From assembly GCA_964586455.1 (NCBI GenBank), contig CAZPHV010000009.1, positions 41,020 to 105,019 of the forward strand: a stretch of 64,000 nt of DNA. Direction: 5' to 3'. This document shows, in pieces, positions 42,930 through 50,608 of the stretch. The translations under genes were made by a program, and so were the position numbers. How positions within the stretch are numbered: position 1 is the stretch's first letter; each line of letters starts with the position of its first letter. Source of the DNA: Aquimonas sp964586455 (lineage in GTDB: Bacteria > Pseudomonadota > Gammaproteobacteria > Xanthomonadales > Xanthomonadaceae). The notes beneath the pieces are model-generated. The model was not told where the DNA came from. It was given only the letters and a program-made list of their open reading frames with translations, and did not search any database.

Positions 42930-42947
42930 TTAGCCAGACTAGGCTAA
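42930..42947. promoter_or_regulatory. Palindrome upstream of the Phd/VapC pair
   Basis: TTAGCC (42930-42935) and GGCTAA (42942-42947) form an inverted repeat around AGACTA. It overlaps a weak promoter candidate (TTGCTT at about 42917, TAGGCT 17 bp later) and lies 33 bp before the antitoxin start. Toxin-antitoxin operons are usually autoregulated through such palindromes, so it is a good candidate operator; this is inference. Confidence 0.55.
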
Positions 42948-42980
42948 CCTCGAATGAACCTCCGAAGAGGAGCGCAAACC

Positions 42981-43226
42981 ATGAAGTCCATCAACATGCT
43001 GGAGGCGAAGTCCTCACTTTCGCGTCTGGTCGAGGCCGTCGAACTGGGCGAAGAGGCGGAAATCATCATTGCTCGAAACGGTCGCCCTGCGGCCAAGCTG
43101 GTGCCAATTGACCGTGCGCCGACCGGCAAGCGCATCGGTGTCGCCAAGGGCCTGTTCGAGGTGCCGGACGACATCGACGCCCACAACGCAGAGGTCGCCC
43201 GCCTTTTTCTGGGGAGGCACGAGTGA
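42981..43226 (+). CDS. Phd/YefM-family antitoxin
   Basis: An 81-residue antitoxin. The N-terminal DNA-binding domain has the Phd pattern INMLEAKSSLSRLVEAVELGEEAEIIIARNGRPAAKLVPI, followed by a C-terminal toxin-binding tail FEVPDDIDAHNAEVARLF. A GAAGAGGAG ribosome-binding site precedes the ATG at 42981. The stop overlaps the GTG start of the PIN-domain toxin (GTGA), the usual order of a type II toxin-antitoxin operon. Confidence 0.9.
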   Translation: MKSINMLEAKSSLSRLVEAVELGEEAEIIIARNGRPAAKLVPIDRAPTGKRIGVAKGLFEVPDDIDAHNAEVARLFLGRHE

Positions 43227-43609
43227 ACCTGCTGCTGGATACCCATGTGGCCCTCTGGGCCATCACCGACAGTCCGCGTCTTTCGGACACGGCACGCGGG
43301 TTGATCGGATCGGACAAGGCCAACATCTGGATCAGCGCGGCCAGCGTCTGGGAGATCGCGATCAAGCACAGCCTGCAGCGGGGAGACATGCCCGTGTCCG
43401 GCGCACAAGCCTTGGGTCACTTCCGCGAAGCGGGCTATCGACTGCTGCCCATCGAGCCCGAGCATGCGGCGGCCATCGAGACGCTGCCAACACATCATGG
43501 CGACCCGTTCGACCGCCTCCTGATCGCTCAAGCAATGCATGAGCCGATGCGGCTGCTGACCCATGACCGCACGGTGGCGAGTTACAGCGACAGCATTGTG
43601 CTCGTGTAG
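43223..43609 (+). CDS. VapC-type PIN-domain ribonuclease toxin
   Basis: A 128-residue PIN-domain protein starting at GTG. The acidic active-site residues are present: D6 (LLLDTHVALW), E44 (ASVWEIAIK), D97 (GDPFDRLLIAQA) and D115 (LTHDRTVASY). VapC toxins are Mg-dependent RNases that cleave initiator tRNA or rRNA; the target here is unknown. It is translationally coupled to the Phd antitoxin. A repeat block sits just upstream of the operon, which fits a mobile toxin-antitoxin module. Confidence 0.9.
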   Translation: MNLLLDTHVALWAITDSPRLSDTARGLIGSDKANIWISAASVWEIAIKHSLQRGDMPVSGAQALGHFREAGYRLLPIEPEHAAAIETLPTHHGDPFDRLLIAQAMHEPMRLLTHDRTVASYSDSIVLV

Positions 43610-43666
43610 GACTTGCACGCAAGCGCGGTGCAGCCGGCGCCTGGAACAAGTGCAATGCCCATCCGC

Positions 43667-44071
43667 CTACGGGGGGCACTCACGAGTAACACCGGAGACC
43701 GTCGCCGATTCCCTCTCGCCTTCCGTATGCAGGCGAAGGCAGTCGCCCCCTGCTCGTCGGTAGTTGAAGATGCACGGATCCAGTCCCGTTCCAGAACAGC
43801 CCTCGATCTCTTCAATGCCGTTGCCGAGGAAGTAGCCAGCGCTCAACCGCTCGCGCTCTGGCCCGAACGGCCCCGTAATGGCCGTCGCGCGTGGCTCCCA
43901 ACCCGATGCGACGAGCAATGCGCGGGCCTGCATGAAGGACAGCCCCATCAGACCGTCGAGCTCAACGCTCTGCTGGGTGCCAGCGGGAGGATTGGCTGGC
44001 TGGTGCGCGCACCCAAGGCACAGGCATATGCAAAGGGCCGCGAACGCCAGCATGGGTCTTGATGAGTGCAT
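43667..44071 (-). CDS. Small exported lipoprotein
   Basis: A 134-residue protein. A hydrophobic N-terminus (LAFAALCICLCLGC) ends in a plausible lipobox cysteine in CLCLGCAHQ. The mature part has SFMQARALLVASGWEPRATAITGPF and CSGTGLDPCIFNYRRAGGDCLRLHTEGE with three more cysteines, and looks like a small cysteine-rich domain. The start at 44071 is chosen over 44053 because it gives a positively charged N-region. It follows another exported protein gene on the same strand by 46 bp. No family recognised. Confidence 0.55.
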   Translation of the reverse strand: MHSSRPMLAFAALCICLCLGCAHQPANPPAGTQQSVELDGLMGLSFMQARALLVASGWEPRATAITGPFGPERERLSAGYFLGNGIEEIEGCSGTGLDPCIFNYRRAGGDCLRLHTEGERESATVSGVTRECPP

Positions 44072-44117
44072 TCTCGCCCGGTTCCTGGAGATTGCCAGCG
44101 GCCCGCGCGCTCCCATC

Positions 44118-44921
44118 TCAGCCATCCTCCCTGCGCTGCAGCAGTCGGATTCGCCCCCTCTCCAGCGCCCAAAGCGCTCCATTTTGGCTGGTGGCCACGT
44201 AGAGCGCCTTGTTGGCCCAGAGACTCCAGAAGACATGGACTTCGGTGGGCACCGGATCCATGAGATGGGTAATCATCAAGGCAACCGCCCTTGGGTCGTT
44301 CTGCAGTTCGATGCAGGAGCGCGTATAGGCACGAAGGGTGGATGTCTCGTCACTCAAGTCCACATCGACACGGAAGCTGCCGCCGAGTGGCACGACGTCA
44401 TTCCTGGTCGTCCCCGGGAACAGGTAGACGATCCATTTCGAGCCACCCGCATCGTTTGGCAACACGATCGTGTTGTAGTTCTTGCCACAGGCTTCGAAGG
44501 GCAAGTCGAGCGCCAGTGCCCGCGCCCTGGCGGCACTGCGCTCGTACTCGTCCAGAGGCTGGGGCGTTTTCAGGACCACCGGCTCGCCCTGCAGGGCCCC
44601 GTTCTCGAGGAGGGTCGCGTGATAGAGCGCGAGCGGCTGTCCTTCGCCACCGCCAACGAACGTGACCGTGATTCCTTGGTCGCCCGCCTGCGTGATCCAT
44701 CCCTGCACGCGTCGGTCGCGCCGGAAGGTCCGCAGCTTTCTCAAGGCATCGGTGGCGTGCCACGCCGCGCGATCATGTCGAAACGCCTGTGTGCCGAGAC
44801 TCTCGGCGACTTCGATCGAGATCCTCTCGCTGTCGGACAGCGGCTCGACGGTCTCGGCTCTCTCGGCGAATGCGCCGAGAGACCAGACCAGCAGCACAAG
44901 CATCGTCATGTTCCGGAACAT
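44118..44921 (-). CDS. Exported protein of unknown function
   Basis: A 267-residue protein with a signal peptide (MFRNMTMLVLLVWSLGAFAERAE) and a GGGAG ribosome-binding site upstream of 44921. The mature region has GWITQAGDQGITVTFVGGGEGQPLALYHATLL, DLPFEACGKNYNTIVLPNDAGGSKWIVYLFPGTTRND and GGSFRVDVDLSDETSTLR, a beta-rich pattern. It has a Y-x-V-Y-L-F-P core but no known family. It probably forms an operon with the lipoprotein gene downstream. Codon use appears less GC-biased than in the core genes. Confidence 0.65.
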   Translation of the reverse strand: MFRNMTMLVLLVWSLGAFAERAETVEPLSDSERISIEVAESLGTQAFRHDRAAWHATDALRKLRTFRRDRRVQGWITQAGDQGITVTFVGGGEGQPLALYHATLLENGALQGEPVVLKTPQPLDEYERSAARARALALDLPFEACGKNYNTIVLPNDAGGSKWIVYLFPGTTRNDVVPLGGSFRVDVDLSDETSTLRAYTRSCIELQNDPRAVALMITHLMDPVPTEVHVFWSLWANKALYVATSQNGALWALERGRIRLLQRREDG

Positions 44922-45083
44922 CGGAAAACTCCCATATAGAGAAAGGTCACAAGCGCGCAGTCTGCCATGTTCCTCGCCGCCAGAAGAGGCGGAGAAATGT
45001 CTCAACGCAATGGAAGAAATGCGGTCCGAGTGACCGGACTTCGGATTACCCGAGCAAAGTGCAGCAACGCTGCCGGGCGGCCC

Positions 45084-45110
45084 AAAAACAAAGGCCGCCC
45101 GAAGGCGGCC
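45084..45110 (-). terminator. Rho-independent terminator of sucCD
   Basis: On the minus strand, GGCCGCC and its complement GGGCGGCC flank a short TTC loop (45093-45110) and are followed by TTTGTTTTT (45084-45092). It lies about 30 bp after the sucD stop and matches a standard intrinsic terminator. Confidence 0.85.
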
Positions 45111-45139
45111 CTTGCATACAAGCGCGATGCAGCCGGCGC

Positions 45140-46015
45140 TTACTTGTTCATCAGCTCGAACAGTGCCTTGCCGAGATCAGCCGGGCTGCGCACGGTGGTG
45201 ACACCGGCGGCTTCGAGTGCGGCGAACTTGCCGGCGGCGGTGCCCTGCCCGCCCGAGGCGATCGCACCCGCGTGGCCCATGCGCTTGCCGGCCGGGGCCG
45301 AGGCGCCGGCGATGAAGCCGACCACAGGCTTGGTGACATAGCTCTTAATGAACTCGGCGGCTTCTTCTTCAGCGCTGCCGCCGATCTCGCCGACCATGAT
45401 GATGCCGTGGGTCTGCGGATCGTCCTGAAAGAGTTTCAGTGCATCGATGAAGTTGGTGCCGTTGATCGGGTCGCCGCCGATGCCGATGCAGGTCGACTGG
45501 CCCAGGCCGACGTCGGTGGTCTGCTTGACCGCTTCATAGGTCAGGGTGCCGGAGCGGCTGACGATGCCGACCTTGCCGGGCAGGTGGATGTGGCCGGGCA
45601 TGATGCCGATCTTGCACTCGCCGGGGGTGATCACGCCGGGGCAGTTCGGGCCGATCAGCACGACATCGTCGTAACCGTTCAGAACGTTCTTGACCCGCAG
45701 CATGTCCAGCACCGGAATGCCTTCGGTGATGCAGACGATGACGCGGATGCCGGCATCGGCCGCTTCGAGAATGGCGTCGGCCGCGAACGGCGGTGGCACG
45801 TAGATGACCGAAGCATCGGCGCCGGTGGCGTCGACGGCCTCGGCAACGGTGTTGAACACCGGCAGGCCGATGTGCTCGCTGCCGCCCTTGCCGGGGGTGA
45901 CGCCGCCGACGACCTTGGTGCCGTAGTCGAGCATCTGCTGCGCGTGGAATGTGCCCTGCTGGCCGGTGAAGCCCTGCACGATCACCTTGGTATTGGAATT
46001 GACCAGAACGCTCAT
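45140..46015 (-). CDS. sucD: Succinyl-CoA ligase, alpha subunit
   Basis: A 291-residue protein. The nucleotide/CoA-binding start is VLVNSNTKVIVQGFTGQQGTFHAQQML, and the phosphohistidine is H248 in APAGKRMGHAGAIASGG. With the beta subunit encoded just upstream it forms the TCA-cycle enzyme that converts succinyl-CoA and ADP/GDP to succinate, CoA and ATP/GTP. The length and motifs are typical. The 69-bp gap after sucC and the following terminator mark it as the last gene of the operon. Confidence 0.97.
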   Translation of the reverse strand: MSVLVNSNTKVIVQGFTGQQGTFHAQQMLDYGTKVVGGVTPGKGGSEHIGLPVFNTVAEAVDATGADASVIYVPPPFAADAILEAADAGIRVIVCITEGIPVLDMLRVKNVLNGYDDVVLIGPNCPGVITPGECKIGIMPGHIHLPGKVGIVSRSGTLTYEAVKQTTDVGLGQSTCIGIGGDPINGTNFIDALKLFQDDPQTHGIIMVGEIGGSAEEEAAEFIKSYVTKPVVGFIAGASAPAGKRMGHAGAIASGGQGTAAGKFAALEAAGVTTVRSPADLGKALFELMNK

Positions 46016-46084
46016 GGGTCTTGGATCCTTGGGTGGGTTCCGGCCCGCCGCGCGCTGAGAAGCGCCGCGGCAGGCCTGCGGCGA

Positions 46085-47248
46085 TTACTTGCGGATGGAG
46101 GCGACGGCCTTGCTGGCGCCGTCGTTGAGGTCATCCGCCGGGGTGATGGCGAGCCCGCTGTTGCGCAGCAGCTCCTTGCCCTTCTCCACGTTGGTGCCCT
46201 CAAGACGCACGATCACCGGCACCTTGACGTCGACTTCCTTGACCGCACCGATGATGCCCTCGGCGATCATGTCGCAGCGGACGATGCCGCCGAAGATGTT
46301 CACCAGGATGGCCTCGACCTTGGGCGAGGACAGGATCAGCTTGAAGGCCTCGGTGACGCGCTCCTTGGTGGCGCCGCCGCCGACATCCAGGAAGTTGGCC
46401 GGCTCACCGCCCGCCAGCTTGATCACGTCCATGGTCGCCATGGCCAGGCCCGCACCGTTGACCATGCAGGCGATGTTGCCGTCCATGGTCACGTAGTTCA
46501 GATCGTGCTGGCTGGCCAGCACTTCGGTCTCGTCTTCCTGGCGGATGTCGCGCATCGCCACCAGCTTGGGCTGGCGGAAGCTGGCGTTGTCGTCCGAGTT
46601 GACCTTGCCGTCGAGTGCAACCAGATCGCCCTTGGTGTCGATGGCGAGCGGGTTCAGCTCGACCAGCGACAGGTCGCGGGCCAGGAACAGGTTGTACAGG
46701 CCGATCATCAGCTTGGTCAGCTGACCGACCTGCTTCGGGTTCAGGCCCAGCGCGAAGCCGAGCTTGCGGCACTGGTAGGGCTGCACGCCTTCGACGAAGT
46801 TGACGATCAGGGTCTGGATCAGCTCCGGGGTTTCCGCGGCGACCTTCTCGATCTCGACGCCGCCTTCGGACGAAGCGATATAGGTGATCGCCTTCGCACC
46901 ACGGTCGACCAGCACGGAGAGGTAAAGCTCCTTGGCGATGTCGGTGGCTTCGGTGATCAGCACGGTGTCGACCGGCAGTGCAACGCCGGCGGACTGATAG
47001 GTTTCCATGCGCGTGCCGAGCATGCGCTTGGCGGCTTCGCGGACGTCGTCGTAGGTCTTGACCAGCTTGACGCCGCCGGCCTTGCCGCGGCCACCGGCGT
47101 GGATCTGCGCCTTCACCACCCAGTGGTCGCCACCCAGCTTCTTGGCGGCATCGACGGCTTCTTCGGGGGTGCGGGCGATAAAGCCGGCGGGGACGGCGAT
47201 GCCGAATTCGGCGAACAGCTCTTTGGCCTGATACTCGTGGAAGTTCAT
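46085..47248 (-). CDS. sucC: Succinyl-CoA ligase, beta subunit
   Basis: A 387-residue ATP-grasp protein, the usual length of SucC. It starts MNFHEYQAKELFAEFGIAVP, carries the nucleotide-binding VVKAQIHAGGRGKAGGVKLV, and ends with the C-terminal CoA-ligase domain NFLDVGGGATKERVTEAFKLIL and VNIFGGIVRCDMIAEGI. It is the first gene of sucCD. The upstream region carries two kinds of GC-rich repeats (47491-47632 and 47735-47752), so its promoter lies in or just before a repeat-rich stretch. Confidence 0.97.
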   Translation of the reverse strand: MNFHEYQAKELFAEFGIAVPAGFIARTPEEAVDAAKKLGGDHWVVKAQIHAGGRGKAGGVKLVKTYDDVREAAKRMLGTRMETYQSAGVALPVDTVLITEATDIAKELYLSVLVDRGAKAITYIASSEGGVEIEKVAAETPELIQTLIVNFVEGVQPYQCRKLGFALGLNPKQVGQLTKLMIGLYNLFLARDLSLVELNPLAIDTKGDLVALDGKVNSDDNASFRQPKLVAMRDIRQEDETEVLASQHDLNYVTMDGNIACMVNGAGLAMATMDVIKLAGGEPANFLDVGGGATKERVTEAFKLILSSPKVEAILVNIFGGIVRCDMIAEGIIGAVKEVDVKVPVIVRLEGTNVEKGKELLRNSGLAITPADDLNDGASKAVASIRK

Positions 47249-47490
47249 GCTGCACCTGGCTTCGGGGGAGGGCCCGACGCGCGCAATTCGGCGCCGGAAG
47301 GAGCGACGCGCCGTGGGGCAACCGGCGCGAGTCAGCGCGGCATTGTCGCCGTTCAGGCTGCCAAAGCCAAGCAAACCATGGTCGGAGGGTTTTTGACCCG
47401 GCCCGGGACAGGCGATGGGACGTCGGAGTGCGCCGCCCAAGCCGCGCCGTGCCGCCGGTCTTGAGGCCGCATGGGATGTGCCCGGGTTCA

Positions 47491-47632
47491 CCGTCTCGAC
47501 GCGAAATAGGGCGGGCCCTGGCCCACCGCCTCGACGCCGCATCGGGTGGGCCCTGGCCTACCGTCTCGACGCGGTTTGGGTGGGTCCTGGCCTACCGCCT
47601 CGACGCCGCATAGGGTGGGCCCTGGCCCACCG
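47491..47632. repeat. Four tandem 34-35-bp repeats upstream of sucC
   Basis: Units start CCG[T/C]CTCGACGC at 47491, 47526, 47561 and 47595 and each ends GGGTGGGCCCTGGCC[T/C]ACC or a close variant. The core GGTGGGCCCTGGCCCACC is palindromic and is the same as the core of the 147-bp repeat. Copies differ at a few positions, so it is a real tandem expansion rather than a local artefact. Confidence 0.8.
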
Positions 47633-47730
47633 TGGGCTACACCCTCGACCCGGTCATGCCTGTCACCGCCGCGGCGGGCTTGAACTCCGGGGCCTTCCCG
47701 AGAGCTCCGCAACCGGGGCAAGCGTGGGGG

Positions 47731-47759
47731 CCATGGTGGGCCAGGGCCCACCCTATGAG
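47731..47759. repeat. Single copy of the GGTGGGCCAGGGCCCACC palindrome
   Basis: The core at 47735-47752 (GGTGGGCC, AG, GGCCCACC) with flanks CCAT and CTATGAG is identical to the core within the 147-bp repeat units at 32826-33370. This ties the two repeat regions together as one family. No gene is seen in 47249-47841. Confidence 0.75.
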
Positions 47760-47791
47760 CACATCGGCCGCGCTGGCGGCGCCGCAAACGA

Positions 47792-47818
47792 CGACGCCCG
47801 GCACAGGGCCGGGCGTCG
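47792..47818 (-). terminator. Hairpin downstream of the Ax21-like gene
   Basis: CGACGCCCGG (47792-47801) and CCGGGCGTCG (47809-47818) form a perfect 10-bp stem with a 7-base loop, 24 bp after the stop of the leftward outer-membrane protein gene. On the minus strand it is followed by TTTGCGG, a short T-run. Confidence 0.6.
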
Positions 47819-47841
47819 CGCACATCGGATGACGGGGCGAA

Positions 47842-48438
47842 TCAGAACGTAAAGCGCGGGCCGAAGAAGTACTTCTCGGTACCATCGCCGAACTTGGCGT
47901 CGGCGACCAGGCCCCAGCTCTTGTTGAAGCTGTACTGACCACCGATGCGGCCATAGTAATCACCGCTCTGGCCGGTGCCTTCCAGCTTCTCGTAGCCGGC
48001 ATACAGATAGCCTTCGAGGTTTGGCATCAGCTGGCTGCGCGCGCCGACTTCGGTGAAGTAGGACTTGAACGTGTGCGAAAGGCCTTCGAAATCCGACCGG
48101 CCGTAGCCCACGCGTGCGACCAGATCGGTGCTCTGGCTGAGGCTGTGGTTGTAGCCGAAGCCCAAGTTCCAACGATCGAGATCGACCTTTGATCGGAAGG
48201 TTTGGCCGGTGCCAATGTTCACGCTAGTGCCGTCGATGTCCGTCGCTTCATAGCCACCAAACAGATGGAAGCGCGAGCCGAGCGCAACCGAACCGTTGAC
48301 GGCAAGGCCATCGATCTTGGCGCCGGCGCCGTTGATACGGGTGTAGCCGCCTTCCACGTAGTTGTAGGACAGATCGCTGGCGCTGGCGGCGAACGGCAAG
48401 GCGGCCAGCAGGCCGAGGGCGTTAAGGGAACGCTTCAT
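47842..48438 (-). CDS. Ax21-type outer membrane beta-barrel protein
   Basis: A 198-residue protein with signal peptide MKRSLNALGLLAALPFAASAS and mature start DLSYNYVEGGYTRINGAGAKIDGLAVNGSVALGS. The pattern, length and N-terminus closely match the Ax21 family of Xanthomonas and relatives, an outer-membrane beta-barrel of porin-like fold once linked to XA21 recognition. The protein ends in a C-terminal phenylalanine (FFGPRFTF), typical of BAM substrates. A GGAGG site precedes the ATG at 48438. Function unproven; family call confident. Confidence 0.85.
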   Translation of the reverse strand: MKRSLNALGLLAALPFAASASDLSYNYVEGGYTRINGAGAKIDGLAVNGSVALGSRFHLFGGYEATDIDGTSVNIGTGQTFRSKVDLDRWNLGFGYNHSLSQSTDLVARVGYGRSDFEGLSHTFKSYFTEVGARSQLMPNLEGYLYAGYEKLEGTGQSGDYYGRIGGQYSFNKSWGLVADAKFGDGTEKYFFGPRFTF

Positions 48439-48659
48439 CAGTGAACCTCCGTGTGAGTGTCGTAGATGCCCCGGCATCAGCCAAGGGCACGCCCGGATTC
48501 ATTCCGGGCGCTGCGGGTACAGCGCGAGCCAAGGTCGGCGGCGCGGGCTCTGATCGGCAGCGGAGCGGAGTCTTGTGCTGTGCGATTGACGATGCGCTGA
48601 ACACGCGGCGCGCGGTACGGATTCCGATAACGCGCGATTCAGCCAGTTCGGGTGGCTTA

Positions 48660-48807
48660 GGGAAGCTCTGATTTGTCAGAGCTTCCCGCACGCCATGGAT
48701 GGCGTGCTCGCGAATCAAGCATGCAAGTGCTTGATTCAGCGCGAGTGAGTCCGGACCTGCGCCGGACTCACGCCGTCTGAAGAGTTCCAGGATGGAGTTC
48801 TTCAGAC
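48660..48807. other. Array of five adjacent stem-loops
   Basis: Five perfect or near-perfect inverted repeats abut each other: 48660-48687 (12-bp stem), 48688-48707 (9-bp stem around the CCATGG centre), 48708-48744 (two stems of 9 and 5 bp), 48745-48771 (10-bp stem GTGAGTCCGG/CCGGACTCAC) and 48775-48807 (9-bp stem GTCTGAAGA/TCTTCAGAC). There is no coding potential. The array lies in the 585-bp intergenic region between the Ax21-like gene and the gene at 49024; the rest of that region shows no other feature. It could be an ncRNA, a 5' leader or a structured dispersed element. Confidence 0.7.
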
Positions 48808-49023
48808 CTTCCTCAGGGGGCGCGACGTCGGGGTGCAGGGTTCTGCTTCAATTTTGTTTGGGCCCGGTGGCTTGCGCCGTGACCACGTGGCGTAGGCGAA
48901 GCGCAGTTCGAATGCGGCTGGTTTCAGGCCGGGCACGCTCCGGCCGATCCAACTTTCCTGCGACGGCAGCTGCACAACCGGGGCAGGATGCGTGCTCGCC
49001 CCAACCCTCTCGCGAGCCCCTGC

Positions 49024-50019
49024 ATGCGCCCTCCTGACTTCCCCTCACGCCTGCGCGCCTACACCAACGCTCTGCTCGATCGCAGCGCAGACCCGGGACA
49101 GCTCAGGTCGATCTGTGAGGCCTTGTTCAACGACTGCACCGCCCACACCGACACACTTGATTCGCAGTCGACCGCGCTGACAAGCGGAAAAGCGCTTTCG
49201 GCGATTGATGCCGCGCGCTGCGTGCTCGACTTCCAGCGCACCACGGTGCTTGTGCGCGCGGTCGATGCAGCCATCAAGCGTCAGCTGCTCCGGCACCCAG
49301 TCGTGCAGCTGCTGTATGCGGGCTGCGGCCCGTTCGCGCCGCTGCTGCTGCCGCTGCTGGCACGGTTTCCGGCGCAGCGACTGCGCGTGCAGCTGCTGGA
49401 CATCCACCCGCATTCGCTGGCCAACGCGCGCAGCCTTTGCGTTGCTGCAGGGATGGCCGATCGATTGCTGCCGGACCTGTGCGCAGACGCGGCGCAGGTG
49501 CAACTGAGCAGTGACTTCCGACCGCAGGTGCTGATCGCCGAGCTCATGCAGCGCGCGCTGCAGCACGAACCCCAGCTCGCGGTCCTGGCCAACCTGTTCC
49601 CACAGTGCGCCGCCGAAGCGGACCTGGTGCCGCAGCGAATCCGGGTCAGCGCCGCGCTGATCGATCACGCGCGCGAGTTCGATCCCAACGCCAGCCGGCT
49701 GCGCATCCATGTTGCGGACCTGCTGACCGTGTCCCGCCAGAGTCTGCCGAGCCTTATCGAGTCGCTCGGCGAGCATTCTTCCGCGCTGCCTTGCCCCGAC
49801 CTGCAGATTCCCGAGGACGCACCGCCGGGACTGTCGATGATGCTGCGCACCTGCGTCGAGGCCAGCGAAAACGACGCGCTGCACGACTACGACTCTGGGC
49901 TGACGTACCCACTGGTGCTGCATCCACTGGACAACATGCGCGCTGGCGAGCGCATCCAGTGCCGCTATCGCATGGGCGCGAATCCAGGCTTCGAGTTGAC
50001 GCGCATCGCCGCTGATTGA
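49024..50019 (+). CDS. Putative SAM-dependent methyltransferase
   Basis: A 331-residue protein. Residues about 95-150 resemble a SAM-binding fold: HPVVQLLYAGCGPFAPLLLPLL (motif I) and RLRVQLLDIHPHSLANARSL (motif II with acidic aspartate). The C-terminal region (PEDAPPGLSMMLRTCVE, LTYPLVLHPLDNMRAGERIQCRYRMG) has PRMT- or SET-like strand character. The start at 49024 is chosen for MRPPDFPSRLRAY; an earlier ATG at 48988 gives a longer start. The function is unknown. The closest guess is a class I methyltransferase of proteins or small molecules. Confidence 0.65.
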   Translation: MRPPDFPSRLRAYTNALLDRSADPGQLRSICEALFNDCTAHTDTLDSQSTALTSGKALSAIDAARCVLDFQRTTVLVRAVDAAIKRQLLRHPVVQLLYAGCGPFAPLLLPLLARFPAQRLRVQLLDIHPHSLANARSLCVAAGMADRLLPDLCADAAQVQLSSDFRPQVLIAELMQRALQHEPQLAVLANLFPQCAAEADLVPQRIRVSAALIDHAREFDPNASRLRIHVADLLTVSRQSLPSLIESLGEHSSALPCPDLQIPEDAPPGLSMMLRTCVEASENDALHDYDSGLTYPLVLHPLDNMRAGERIQCRYRMGANPGFELTRIAAD

Positions 50020-50031
50020 GCGCGGTCTACG

Positions 50032-50060
50032 GCCCGGATCAGCGTTCAGCCGATCCGGGC
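50032..50060. terminator. Bidirectional hairpin between the methyltransferase gene and rnpB
   Basis: GCCCGGATC (50032-50040) and GATCCGGGC (50052-50060) form a perfect 9-bp stem with an 11-base loop, 12 bp after the stop of the rightward gene and 20 bp after the 3' end of rnpB on the other strand. Convergent position makes it a shared terminator candidate. Confidence 0.6.
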
Positions 50061-50080
50061 GCAGCACACGTGAAAAGGGC

Positions 50081-50432
<352 letters not shown>

Positions 50433-50608
50433 GCGGCGCGCAGTGTACGCGCTTGGCCGCGGCTGCCGCTGAACGCCGCGGTTTTGCCCGCTGCGGTCAC
50501 GGCACGGACCCACACGATGCGCAGACAATGTGACGCAGTGTGTCCTGTTGCGGCATCGATTTACGCCTCGATCTGGACCCACCCGAACAGCCTTCAGGAG
50601 ATTCGCGC

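Noticed and set aside
44789..47464. An 891-codon open frame on the plus strand opposite sucCD
   Set aside because: sucC and sucD on the minus strand are unambiguous. The plus-strand frame is Gly/Asp/Leu-rich, gives no domain and is a shadow of strong codon bias at high GC.
47491..47632. Possible CRISPR array
   Set aside because: The units are contiguous, palindromic and differ from one another, with no unique spacers and no cas genes anywhere in the window.
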